From: Trichomonas tenax
Taxonomy: Eukaryota > Parabasalia > Trichomonadida > Trichomonadidae
Length of the DNA stretch: 36,599 nt
NCBI GenBank assembly: GCA_023091735.1
Contig: JALKBU010000497.1
Location: 1 to 36,599 of the forward strand
Direction: 5' to 3'
Positions 25,115-34,635 of the stretch are shown here, in pieces. The position numbers and the translations under genes were made by a program. The notes beneath the pieces are model-generated. The model saw only the letters and a list, made by a program, of their open reading frames with translations, was not told where the DNA came from and made no database searches. Every line of letters begins with the position of its first letter. Position 1 is the stretch's first letter.

Positions 25115-26608
25115 TTTACATATAAGTGAGTGTTCTATTTACCTAAGATTATAAATCTCTAAATTTAAATGAATCATCAAATATTTCATTATTTTGGGCG
25201 ATATATAAAACTTTAATCAAAATATCTTATTTTAGTAGATCTATATTATAAGTTTCCAAAAACTGTACAGCTATTTTTCTTCGGATTTCATCGATTTCAA
25301 TTATCATTTTCACTTTTAATAAATATATCATTAACCTGTGGACTTATTACCTATTTTTGGCACTTACGAATTATTAAAATAACCAGCTTTCTAACATATC
25401 CAAAGCATGATCGAACAATATCATTAATCATTTTTGCAGAGGTGGGACAACCCTTGAAAATGGAAATTGGAGTACCAAACTTTGCACACATTTTTGTATT
25501 GACCTATAAATGCTATGTTATAAATAGCATAGGAAAATAAGAAAGTCAAAGATTTTACACAATATCCCTTTACACATTTTAAAAACTCAATTTCGAATTT
25601 GGGCTCACAAATTCAATTTTGAAAAATTGATTGGAAAACTTTCAATAAATGAGAAACTAAATAAGCAAAAACTCATAAATATTGACAATATATTATTCGA
25701 GAGAAAAATGATACAGTAGTCATTGCCATTAATGCGAACTTGATGAATGAAATTAGGAAATTCGTCAAATACTTAAATTTATTCATGATAACCTTATTAG
25801 ATCTGGCAGAATGGTTAACCTTATCGTACATTGGAACTATGTTCAAACCTAGTTGCAATCATCTCTTTTTTTCTTTTTTATCTAGCTTCGATTGATATAC
25901 GCCTAATCGGGAAACTATTGATATCATATTGTTTACTTCTATAACCAGATCGGATTGATATCATTTAACATTGCTCACACCGTTTTCATTGTTAGCATCG
26001 ATTCAATTTTAATTCATTAAACATGGAAAAAAACAATTATGGAATAAAATATATAAAAAAATATAAGTATGTTAAATTTAACCTACTTAAGCATTCCAAA
26101 ATGCTTAAAGTCGAGAAACAATGATTTCAATTTCGTTATAAATAGAATGGAGCTCAGTTAAAAGCCAAGTACACTGATCTCCGATATGTGCTATACTATA
26201 GTCTACATTTTAATTGCCGTTTCCAACAAAATTGCATGCTGAAACTCAATTCCGAAGAATAATAAAAATCTGATTTTACAAATGATAATCTTTGCCATTT
26301 TTACAATAACCGCCATTAAGGGTAATTTTTTGATAAGTTATTTTGCATATGCATGATATGCCGATATAAAATAACTCATTTTTCGGTTATCACAAACAAG
26401 CATGCTCTAATATTTGATGTATAGCATCACAATAGTATTTAAAAGCTATAGAACCATCAAAGTGTTCAAATTTAGGTTGACCCACTTCTATTTTTGCCAT
26501 GTATTATGTCAAAAATCATATTATAAAATAAAGGGGGAATATCCAAATAATCGTTTTCTTCAGAAAAGTTGAGACTGTTTTACGGCTTGGCCAACCCTTT
26601 TTTTACAG
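25115..26608. other. 1.5-kb gene-poor region upstream of eL39
   Basis: AT-rich, with no supported protein gene. A stretch at 25806-25862 contains A-box-like TGGCAGAATGG and B-box-like GTTCAAACC elements without a foldable tRNA (see findings). A 9-bp inverted repeat (ttaagcatt/aatgcttaa, 26087-26108) is present. The eL39 promoter is at the right end. Confidence 0.55.
26593..26608 (+). promoter_or_regulatory. Pyrimidine tract with CCTTT directly before eL39
   Basis: The 16 bases before the ATG contain CCCTTTTTTTTACAG. No TCA-type initiator is nearby. The CCTTT core recalls the alternative M5 start element reported for some Trichomonas genes, including ribosomal protein genes; the identification is tentative. 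The ACAG ending looks like a 3' splice site, but no 5' splice site was found. Confidence 0.35.
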
Positions 26609-26764
26609 ATGGCCGCCCACAAGACGCTCCGCACAAAGCGCATTCTTTGCAAGGCAATGAAGGTTAACCGCCCAATGCCACAGTTCATCCGTCAGATGAC
26701 TGGCGTTCGCCACATCCGCAACCCGCTCACACGCCACTGGCGCAGGAGGAAGATGAACATCTAA
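26609..26764 (+). CDS. RPL39: 60S ribosomal protein eL39
   Basis: The 51-codon frame encodes AAHKTLRTKRILCKAMKVNR at its start and ends in a TRHWRRRKMNI tail. It is exactly the length of eL39 in animals and yeast. Conserved elements are the SHKT/AHKT start, the NRP(I/M)PQ(F/W)IR block (20-28), the RHIRNPLTRHWRR region and the basic tail. eL39 lies at the wall of the ribosomal exit tunnel. Codons are strongly biased to C/G at the third position, as in other highly expressed genes here. The stop is followed by AAC, forming TAAA, a candidate poly(A) signal. It is too short for most ORF thresholds and easy to miss. Confidence 0.97.
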   Translation: MAAHKTLRTKRILCKAMKVNRPMPQFIRQMTGVRHIRNPLTRHWRRRKMNI

Positions 26765-27355
26765 ACAACATAAAAAATGTTGCCTGAAATAAAATATACC
26801 ATACGAACATCTCTACTTTTTGCTTTTCCCTCAAATATCAAATAGCCAAAAATTAATTATTGATCTTGATCCAAATCTGGCATGCTACTTCGATACACCT
26901 TCAAGCAGCTTCGAAATCTCCAGAAATTTATACACAAATACAAAAAATTTATCTTGAAAGTTATTGTATTTTGTGTAAAACTTATACAATGGAAGTGGTG
27001 TTTCTATTGCATGCTGGTTTAAATCAAGGATCTCTATCATAATTTATATTATTTCAAAATCGAAAAAATATATTTGAGTTTTGATAATAATTTGCATTAG
27101 ATTGTTCAACGCATTGAGTGGATCTTCTCTTTGGTGGTATCTATGTCGACAATTCCTATATAAATAAAAAAAATAACTAAAATTATGTTTTGAATTATGC
27201 TATAATGTGCGCCTTATTTTGTGTAACATAGAGAAGTCATAAATCTGTCTCAAAATTAGAGCTTTCTATATAAGGAATATAATCACAAGATGAAATTGAG
27301 GAAGATGTTGATAATAAGGTTATTATATTGACAGTTTTGCGAGGAAGTACTTCCT
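26765..27355. other. Intergenic, AT-rich, no supported gene
   Basis: About 590 bases between eL39 and the SWIM gene. A 60-codon open frame at 26860-27042 lacks an ATG initiator context or conserved features. No RNA gene or repeat was recognised. Confidence 0.55.
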
Positions 27356-27363
27356 TCACTTTT
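27356..27363 (+). promoter_or_regulatory. Initiator (Inr) of the SWIM-domain gene
   Basis: TCACTTTT with +1 A at 27358, 14 bases before the ATG at 27372. Perfect consensus match. Confidence 0.7.
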
Positions 27364-27371
27364 ACGAAAGA

Positions 27372-27824
27372 ATGGATGTTTGTCACGCAGGCCTTCTTAG
27401 TATTTTTCAAGACATAGAGGAAAAAGGATTAACGAGAGAAATATGGCTGTTTTTGACCACTCTCTGCGGTGATAAACTTGTTAAAGGCGCTGTTAAGATT
27501 TTATCTATAGAAACTATTATTAAACACTACGCTCAAGTCAGTCACAGAGAGATATGGACTGTTTCCTCCCACAAAGGAAAAGCGAATTACGTTATGTTGA
27601 CACCAAAAGCATTTCATTGTTCATGTAACGCATTTAGAGATGAAACATTACATAAACATACAGCACCATTTTGCAAACATATACTAGTTGTCTACATTTC
27701 TACAGCATTACTCAAGTTTATGTCAGATAATAAGAAAATATATTCGAGCGAAATTGATGATGAAGAATTTGCAAAGTATCTTGAAAAAGTATTCTACGAA
27801 TGTGACCGAGATCAGCGAAATTAA
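27372..27824 (+). CDS. SWIM zinc-finger protein, SWS1/ZSWIM7-like
   Basis: The 150-residue protein is close to the length of human ZSWIM7 (140). It has a SWIM motif C83-x-C85-x15-C101-x-H103 (FHCSCNAF ... PFCKHILVVYIS), where the Cys-rich knuckle is followed by a hydrophobic helix as in SWS1. The helical N-terminus (LTREIWLFLTTLCGDKLVKGAVKIL) and the strand before the motif agree with the family. SWS1 partners a Rad51 paralogue (SWSAP1/Rlp1) in the Shu complex, which promotes Rad51 filament assembly in homologous recombination. The gene begins 14 bases after a perfect initiator. Its 3' end is convergent with the importin gene. Confidence 0.85.
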   Translation: MDVCHAGLLSIFQDIEEKGLTREIWLFLTTLCGDKLVKGAVKILSIETIIKHYAQVSHREIWTVSSHKGKANYVMLTPKAFHCSCNAFRDETLHKHTAPFCKHILVVYISTALLKFMSDNKKIYSSEIDDEEFAKYLEKVFYECDRDQRN

Positions 27825-27962
27825 TAATTTTTTGAACCAAATTCGAATCTTAATTTTCCAATTTATTTGAAAATACTTCTTTTAATTTTACTATTGGTCT
27901 TCTATTTGATTGTTTTGTAAAAATTTTGTTGATATTTAATACAAAAAAATCTAAATAATAAT

Positions 27963-30845
27963 TTACTCTAATAAATGTTGTATAATCTCTATCTTTCTTT
28001 GTGAATCAGCGAAATTTTGAATAATACTTTGTGCTGATTCTTCTGATTGTTTCATAAACGAAACCAAAAATCCTCTCAATCCATTAATCACTTCTTCAGC
28101 AATCTTCCTCTTTGCTGACATCGATTGTGGTTCTGTAAATAATTTGGCAATAGCAACAGCAGCAGCTTGAGCAACAGCAGGTGCGCAGCCGTTCTGTATT
28201 CTTATAAAAATGGATTCTGCCATGAATCCGGTTTCTTTAACATCTGATGGTGGGAAAAGCGCTAAACTTTCAACAACTGTATTTTCTGAAGTTGTTGGAA
28301 GTGCCAAGAAGAGAGAAGCAATATTAGCTACAACATCACCATAGCCATCCCTTCCGCGCTCACTGGTAAACCATACTTCGCAAGCTGGAATGAATTCGGC
28401 GATGAGAGATTGAAGCTCTGGGAATGCTCTTGACGCACGGCTCAAAAGTGTAACAACATGTTGTTGTACTCTTGCATTTGCTGACTCAATTATACCTTTT
28501 GTGAACATAATAAGAATGGCAGCAAGCTCTTGAGGAATGGGTCTCTTCACGATAAGATCAGACATTTGACCAATAACAGGATCGATGGCAACAGATGATT
28601 CCTGCATCCATGTGAGACAGAATTGGAGCATATCAGCATCAACAGAGTCTTGCGCTGTCATGACTTCAAAGAAGAACTCAATAATGTACTGAGCAAGCTC
28701 TGGTTGAAGAACTGATTGTATTGGGCTTTCACCTGCACCAAGGGAAGTATCACCATCGATAATTTGCTTCATGAGTTGAGTGCATTGTTGTAGAATTAGT
28801 TCTGGGTTATGAGACATACAGTGTTTAACAAGGTGAGTTACTGCTTCAAGGGCAACTTCAACAGCATCGGTGTCAATCTCTTCAACGACAACCTTTGATG
28901 CATGTGTCAAGAAGAATGCAGAACGTTTTTTGTTTTCTTCTGTTGGTTCAGAAATAGAAGCTGCAATTTGAGGAATTTGAGCACAACCATCCTTCATCAT
29001 TTCAACGCTATCACTCTTGAGAAGCGAATTCATTGCATTGCAAACTTGGTCTAAAAGTGTTGTGTCTTTTATTCTTCTAATGATGACAGCTGCAGTTTCA
29101 AGAGCAACAGAGAACAAACGAGGTGATTCACTGCCATCGACAATTCTTCCAATGTTTTCCATGAATGGAGTAATATAAATCAAGCCATTTGATCTCAAAG
29201 CAAAGGCTATGGCTCTCAAAAATGTAAGGACTTGAATGATAACTTCCTGGTTGTCATATTGGAAGAGTGAAGCTAATGTCTCAGCAAGGTTTGGAATCTG
29301 CTGTGGTATTGTATCATCATATTCAATAAGTGTTCCAACCATTGTCAAAGTAACAGCCTTCATTGTTGGTTCTCTCTCACCAGAGAGCATCTCGATGGCA
29401 AATTGCAATACTGTTGAAACCATTGAATCATTAAGTTTCTCCATTTCGATGACAGTCGCTAAAAAAACGATGTAACTCTCTGTATTGTCATCAGCAACTT
29501 GCCCCTCAGTGTGCATCTTCCATATTGCTTCGAGAAGTCCTGGAACAGAGCTTTCACACAGTGGACACATCGACATCAATGCGTTGTATGCATCAACACG
29601 AACTTCGCTGCTTTCACTAACAAGGAACTCGATAACACCAGGAATAAACTCACGAGCAAGCATTGCAACGTTTGCTGTGCATTCATCAAATGCACCAAGA
29701 CATTGAAGTGCTGCGCGAATTAATATTTCCTCTCCGCTTTGAATTGATTGCGTTAATACTGTCTGAACAATTTCAAGAGAACTTTCGATCAATGAACCAT
29801 CGAATTGGATAATGGAGCAAAGAAGACAAACGGCGACAACAATTTGACTTAAATCTCCACTTCCAAATGTCTCTGTGAAACTCTCATAAACGAAATTTCC
29901 TGAGACATCACCGCGAATCTGAAGCAAACTATCGATAAAGGCTAAAATCTCAGATGGCAAATCCATTTTTTCTTCGACATATGCAATTGCAAGAGCAACA
30001 CTTCTTGTGACGAATTGCTGCATCATTTCTGGACTCATATGAGGAATAATAGGAATGATTGATGAAATGATATTCGATCTATTCATCAAATCTATCGACT
30101 GATCTTCGATTTGCACAACAGCATTTTCGAGATAATTCATTGCTATTTCTGCTGGAAGTTGCTTAATTTTCAGCAATTTATAAATATATGACCAAAACTT
30201 GTCGAACTCATTACCAAATGTTTGGTATTGTGTTATCAAGAAGTTCACAACTTCGATGATTGGCTCAAGTATCTCTATTGATTCCTCGATGTCGTAAATT
30301 TCGAAGAAAACATCAAAAGTCATGAATTTAATTGAAAGTTGCTCACAATTGAGACCTGTCATCGCAATCGCGCGAAAACCACGCCAAAGCTCATGCACAG
30401 TGCCTGGCTCAGTGAGAGGGATGATTTTACTCAATATTAATGTTGCACGGTCCGGATGTTTGTTTTGATGGAAATATATAACCATATGTATAGCTGGTGT
30501 CCATAGTATAGAGGCTTTGAAGATAGTTGCAACAACTTCTGCAAGATGTTTTAATGTATCCCATGATTCACAATTTTGGACCAATTCAATTAACATGCTT
30601 TTTGCTGCTTCTTGGATTTCTTCCGGTATACTGAACCAATTCTTTCTGATGTATCTGTTGTAATTCACCGCAATTGCTTCCTGAAGTGTAGTTCGATTCG
30701 TATTTAGCAAATTTGAATAGACAACAGCAATATCTGGTTGCTGTTCCAGATTCTGTATCTGATCTGTTGCATCGTTAATGGAATTTGAGTCTGTTGGTCT
30801 GACGCTTTGCTCGATAAAATACTGAAGTTGTTGCTCCCTTTCCAT
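27963..30845 (-). CDS. Importin-beta family nuclear transport receptor (HEAT repeat)
   Basis: The 960-residue protein consists of about 20 HEAT repeats. Its N-terminus fits an importin N domain: a helix pair with early residues followed by AIAVNYNRYIRKNWFSIPEEIQEAAKSMLIELV, equivalent to the 'AAVxLKxxIxxxW' repeat of karyopherins that binds Ran-GTP. Repeats in the middle (REFIPGVIEFLVSESSEVRVDAYNALMSM) resemble importin-4/5 (Kap123/Kap121). It should carry cargoes such as ribosomal proteins or histones into the nucleus. The length is a little below the usual 1,050-1,100 residues, but I see no break. The first ATG at 30845 is used; no initiator was seen. The plus-strand ORFs inside are shadows. 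Confidence 0.82.
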   Translation of the reverse strand: MEREQQLQYFIEQSVRPTDSNSINDATDQIQNLEQQPDIAVVYSNLLNTNRTTLQEAIAVNYNRYIRKNWFSIPEEIQEAAKSMLIELVQNCESWDTLKHLAEVVATIFKASILWTPAIHMVIYFHQNKHPDRATLILSKIIPLTEPGTVHELWRGFRAIAMTGLNCEQLSIKFMTFDVFFEIYDIEESIEILEPIIEVVNFLITQYQTFGNEFDKFWSYIYKLLKIKQLPAEIAMNYLENAVVQIEDQSIDLMNRSNIISSIIPIIPHMSPEMMQQFVTRSVALAIAYVEEKMDLPSEILAFIDSLLQIRGDVSGNFVYESFTETFGSGDLSQIVVAVCLLCSIIQFDGSLIESSLEIVQTVLTQSIQSGEEILIRAALQCLGAFDECTANVAMLAREFIPGVIEFLVSESSEVRVDAYNALMSMCPLCESSVPGLLEAIWKMHTEGQVADDNTESYIVFLATVIEMEKLNDSMVSTVLQFAIEMLSGEREPTMKAVTLTMVGTLIEYDDTIPQQIPNLAETLASLFQYDNQEVIIQVLTFLRAIAFALRSNGLIYITPFMENIGRIVDGSESPRLFSVALETAAVIIRRIKDTTLLDQVCNAMNSLLKSDSVEMMKDGCAQIPQIAASISEPTEENKKRSAFFLTHASKVVVEEIDTDAVEVALEAVTHLVKHCMSHNPELILQQCTQLMKQIIDGDTSLGAGESPIQSVLQPELAQYIIEFFFEVMTAQDSVDADMLQFCLTWMQESSVAIDPVIGQMSDLIVKRPIPQELAAILIMFTKGIIESANARVQQHVVTLLSRASRAFPELQSLIAEFIPACEVWFTSERGRDGYGDVVANIASLFLALPTTSENTVVESLALFPPSDVKETGFMAESIFIRIQNGCAPAVAQAAAVAIAKLFTEPQSMSAKRKIAEEVINGLRGFLVSFMKQSEESAQSIIQNFADSQRKIEIIQHLLE

Positions 30846-30924
30846 TATTGGAAAAACGGGGACACAAGGTGTTATACCCTATTTTTTTTTGTAAAAATTA
30901 TCAATCACGATTATGAATAAGTTA

Positions 30925-31969
30925 TTAAAGATTTTTATTTAACATGCGAAAAATATGTCCATCATAGACATTGTTGCTGAGGTGATGCGAAATGATATCA
31001 TATAGATCAGCTTCACGTGTATTTTGTTTTTTGCTTGCTTGATGATAGAAACAATAGGATATTCGGATTCGCAAGCAAAAGATGATAAATGCGATAGTAA
31101 GGCTGTGTATGGAGATTCTAATTTATTTATGTATCTTGAGGAAAACTCATAACCTTGTTGATCAGTGATATAACAAAATTCAACTGTAATCGGTCCATAT
31201 GCTTTAAATTTATAAGTATTATCTGTATTTCCTTGGAAACTAGAATTAGAAACATAAGTATTTAAAAAAGAGCCTATCAAAGAGCATGCATCGGACCCTT
31301 TGTTATTTAAAAAAACTACAACATTGGATTGCGAAATTAAGTCTTGAATAGCCATTGATATATGATTCTTCATACATTTGACTTTTAACTTGTGAATTGT
31401 TATAAAATGTTGAATAAGCAATTTGCGAATTAATGGATATAAAATAGATCTGGAAGAAGCAACGATCTAAAATTTGGGCAAATGAAAGATTGATTGATGT
31501 GAAGTTTGCATTTCCATCACATTTGATATTGCTGAGTCCTTTATATGTTTCTTTACCTGAATAACTAACTGACGAATCAAAAATATTGATCTTATAGGAA
31601 CTAGGAGCATTAATATTGCAGAAAACGCCTTCGCCAGACGCTTGAGAACGATATCCGCAGACTCTCTTTTGTGTGATTTGTCCGGAAGATCCATATAATA
31701 TTGAACCATTCGCGGAACTTGAGATTGCTGTATCCTCGATAAGAAGCATTGCTGATGCTGTGGAAGACGTGAAATTAATAGAACTATTAGTTTCTGGAAC
31801 AAAAATGCAAAATTTAACGTAATACCTATCGTTTGAATTTTTTGTTACAGGGTCATTTGCATTTGTGATATTTTGTTGCGGTGAAATCCCCTGATAAAAT
31901 GTTTCCCAATCTCGGGCAAATAAGAACAGAGATCAGTGGATATAAGAATAAATTTGAATGAAAAATCAT
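30925..31969 (-). pseudogene. Frameshifted surface-type protein gene (Asn/Ser-rich, secreted-like)
   Basis: Three overlapping minus-strand frames together look like one broken gene. From an ATG at 31969 a short hydrophobic leader-like segment (MIFHSNLFLYPLISVLI) is in one frame; the continuing protein (ARDWETFYQGISPQQNITNA, then Ser/Asn/Cys-rich repeats with possible N-glycosylation sites) is in another, open to a stop at 31303. There, next to a run of seven T on the coding strand (AGTTTTTTTAAAT, about 31309-31321), the sense sequence passes into a third frame (NNKGSDACSLIGSFLNTYVS) that is open to 30939. Near the end another frame (from about 31110 to the stop at 30925) encodes a hydrophobic piece followed by KKQNTREADLYDII, possibly the original membrane anchor and tail. 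Beta-helix-like, Cys-containing surface families are common in trichomonads; the family name is not certain. Pseudogene or sequence errors are both possible. Confidence 0.5.
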
Positions 31970-32073
31970 TTGAATAAAAATCTCGGTTATATCATATAAC
32001 AAGCTATTTTATCACATGAATTTATTGTATTAGAATAATAAACAAATGGTTAATAAATAATATCCAAACAAAA

Positions 32074-32820
32074 TTATTTGGGTTTTGCGAGTCCAGCAGA
32101 TTTGTCACTCATATACGCGAGGAGCTCTGTCACAGTCTGTTGGTTGTTTTGATAGACACTGTCAATCCATTGCTTGATGTTTGGCCGCATTGGATTTTCT
32201 CCAAATGAATGAAGAATAGAAGCAACTGCGATTACTTCTTGATTATAGTGTAATTTAGATGGAGAGCGTGCACATATACATAAATCACGAACAATCGAAT
32301 CTGTGATTGTTTCAATTGTTTTCTCAGAATAATTAAGGCCTTCGAAGAGATTTCCTGACTTTGTCAAGTAACTAAAAGACAAATCGATGTTGAAATCCCA
32401 TTTGATTGAGTTTAAAAGGCAAATTTCAATTTCACTGATCAAATTTTTTTCAGGATCTGTAAGTTTTGTGTTAGTAAAGTCGCGAGCGCCCATAAACATC
32501 TGAATGAACCTCGCTGGTATATGTTTTGTAATCGCAACTGATGTTTTGCAGACTTCTTGGAAAATTAAATCAATTGGCCGATAATAATCGTGAATTTTAG
32601 TGGCCAAGTACAGCGAAGTTGACAATAGCATATAGTTTGGGAAAGGTGTAGTTTCATGGAGTTCGTAATAAGTATGAAGATAAGCAAAACTTGCTGCGAT
32701 GCAAGGATAAACTGAGAGACCGAGATTGCGTCTAGAATAGGTGATAATGGTCCACGCCACTTCACTAGATTTCTCATTCCACACTTTTTCACGGTGATAC
32801 AAAACTTTTTCTTCACTCAT
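32074..32820 (-). CDS. Cyclin-domain protein (transcription-type, C/K/L/T-like)
   Basis: The 248-residue protein has two cyclin boxes: helices with IAASFAYLHTYYEL, LLSTSLYLATKIHDYYRPIDLI (the conserved 'xxAxxxLAxKxxE/D' helix) and a second lobe from EKNLISEIEICLLNSIKWDFNIDLSFSYL. The ICLLNSIKWDFN segment resembles the start of the second box in cyclins C, K, L and T, where 'E..vL..l.fd..' is typical. These cyclins partner Cdks acting on RNA polymerase II or splicing factors. There is no destruction box or PEST region, which fits a non-cell-cycle cyclin. The ATG at 32820 is the first. Subfamily is inference. Confidence 0.8.
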   Translation of the reverse strand: MSEEKVLYHREKVWNEKSSEVAWTIITYSRRNLGLSVYPCIAASFAYLHTYYELHETTPFPNYMLLSTSLYLATKIHDYYRPIDLIFQEVCKTSVAITKHIPARFIQMFMGARDFTNTKLTDPEKNLISEIEICLLNSIKWDFNIDLSFSYLTKSGNLFEGLNYSEKTIETITDSIVRDLCICARSPSKLHYNQEVIAVASILHSFGENPMRPNIKQWIDSVYQNNQQTVTELLAYMSDKSAGLAKPK

Positions 32821-33129
32821 AATTTTATTGATTTTTTATAAAGAAAACTTTCTGGATTTATACAGTTCGCGGTATGTTGTCCACGATTATCGCAGCTATG
32901 ATGCGATTTCAAGAATATTTTGTTCGATATTAGGTCAAAAATCTGTGATTTATTGATAAATAGATATGGTTATGTATGTATTCTCACTTTTCACCATAAA
33001 TATTGTTCATGTAATAAAGATTCTAAAAATTATGGCCTAGTAAAATAATCACGATTTTATTTTAAAATTAGATATGATTTTAGATATATTTGTGTATTTT
33101 GGGGATTAAATTGAAAAATAACAATCAAA
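32821..33129. other. Divergent intergenic region, no gene
   Basis: About 310 AT-rich bases between the cyclin (-) and armadillo (+) genes. No initiator of the perfect type, repeat or RNA gene was found. Confidence 0.5.
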
Positions 33130-34464
33130 ATGATTGATTGTTTCAATTCGAGCTTTGCTGAAGGAAAAGTCGATCATAATACGATAAACGATGATGAGCC
33201 TACACCATATTTCCATAAACTGAACCCTCTATATGCCAAAATCGATCACATTTTCAATTCGGATGAAATTAAATTTGAAGAAATGCGAAATTGCTTCCAA
33301 AATGTCATTGATATCATTAAATTTGGAGTTTTTGATGTCAACGACGAATTCAATGATCATCATATACTTCAAATTATATTACATTATATATCAACATCAG
33401 AAGAACACATTTTGCGCGAATCTCTTGAATTTCTTTCGATTCTTGTTATCGAACTTCCTGATTATTTTATCGATTTATTAAACGACTTTGTTTTTCAACA
33501 AATATGCAATTTAATACAAGTTCCTGATCCAGCAATTTGCACTATTTCTCTTACTATTGCCAACAGCATCATTGCAGAAGATAAATACAGTTTTTCGCGA
33601 ATTATGAAAAATATCAATATCGATTATATCACTGCATTATTAAAAGACAAAAACGTTCCTTCGATAGTTAAAACGGAATCCGCTAAAGTTATTTGTTCAA
33701 TTTGTTTATATCCATTAAATACTGAACTTTTCACTAAATTAGTGAGTGAAGTTGTGTACTGCATATTATGTAACAGCGATGATAGCGATGTTCTCTTTTA
33801 TCTTCTATATAGTCTCAATAATTTGGATCTTCTCAGTGATCAAGCATTTATCATTGCCAGACAAAGCGGATTCTTTGATTTGGACATTAACAAATGTATG
33901 TTCAGAGATGAGTGTCTTTCATTCTATTTAAAGTACTATGGTAATTCATTTGATTCTGATAATAAGTTGCGAATTGACTACAGAGAGCTTGTTAAGATTT
34001 TCAATTTAGATTATCCCGTATCACATTCGAATTTACTGCATGTTTTATATGAAATCTCAATTGAATCTGATGATGTGCGAAAAGATCTAATTCAATTGGG
34101 AGTTCTTGATCGCACACTCAAGATGTTCTTTTCCAAACGTTGCTATATCAAGACTGCTCTAAAGCTACTACAGTCACTACTCTCAGTCTGCGACAATCAT
34201 CAAATCGAATATTTGCTTCGTGAAGACTTTGTGTCAAGAATTGTTCAAATTACAGTTGATTCAGAAGACCAAAACTTAGAATATTACACTGTGTCTTTGC
34301 TCATTCAATTATCATCGGCCGAATTAACACTCGCAAAACATCTTGTTAAAGATATCTGCATGGAAAACGATGTCATCAATGAAATTAAAGGAAAATATGA
34401 TAGTCCTGATGAAGAGCTATATTGCGCTGTTGAGGTATTCGAAAAATTATTACAATCATATTAG
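33130..34464 (+). CDS. Second armadillo-like helical-repeat protein
   Basis: The 444-residue protein has an acidic, unstructured start (about 1-40) and then repeated helix pairs (HHILQIILHYISTSEEHILRE, FQQICNLIQVPDPAICTISL, IVKTESAKVICSICLYPL, IKTALKLLQSLLSVCDNHQIEYLL) spaced about 40 residues apart, typical of ARM or HEAT-like folds. Its end (YDSPDEELYCAVEVFEKLLQ) resembles the acidic-loop-plus-helix end of the protein at 14886-16316 and of importin-alpha. Sequence identity between the two appears low, so they may be distant paralogues in a lineage-specific family. Function is unknown; protein scaffolding or nuclear transport is a guess. Confidence 0.78.
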   Translation: MIDCFNSSFAEGKVDHNTINDDEPTPYFHKLNPLYAKIDHIFNSDEIKFEEMRNCFQNVIDIIKFGVFDVNDEFNDHHILQIILHYISTSEEHILRESLEFLSILVIELPDYFIDLLNDFVFQQICNLIQVPDPAICTISLTIANSIIAEDKYSFSRIMKNINIDYITALLKDKNVPSIVKTESAKVICSICLYPLNTELFTKLVSEVVYCILCNSDDSDVLFYLLYSLNNLDLLSDQAFIIARQSGFFDLDINKCMFRDECLSFYLKYYGNSFDSDNKLRIDYRELVKIFNLDYPVSHSNLLHVLYEISIESDDVRKDLIQLGVLDRTLKMFFSKRCYIKTALKLLQSLLSVCDNHQIEYLLREDFVSRIVQITVDSEDQNLEYYTVSLLIQLSSAELTLAKHLVKDICMENDVINEIKGKYDSPDEELYCAVEVFEKLLQSY

Positions 34465-34626
34465 TTTTTATATGTTATTTGTTTGTAAAGTATACTATGT
34501 CTATGCGATTACACTGTTTTTATATGAGATTAGGAAAAAATATTGCGATATTTTTGTTTTATGGCTATATTTCATGTAAATTTCCTATGTCTGTCATCTG
34601 CTCTATGACAACAATACCAATTAAAG

Positions 34627-34634
34627 TCATTTTT
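34627..34634 (+). promoter_or_regulatory. Initiator (Inr) of the type I membrane protein gene
   Basis: TCATTTTT, +1 A at 34629, is 7 bases before the first of three consecutive ATGs at 34636. It is a perfect consensus match and supports that start over overlapping frames. Confidence 0.55.
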
Positions 34635-34635
34635 A

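Noticed and set aside
26860..27042. 60-codon ORF upstream of the SWIM gene
   Set aside because: It begins at TTG, has no similarity to the SWIM gene and no initiator.
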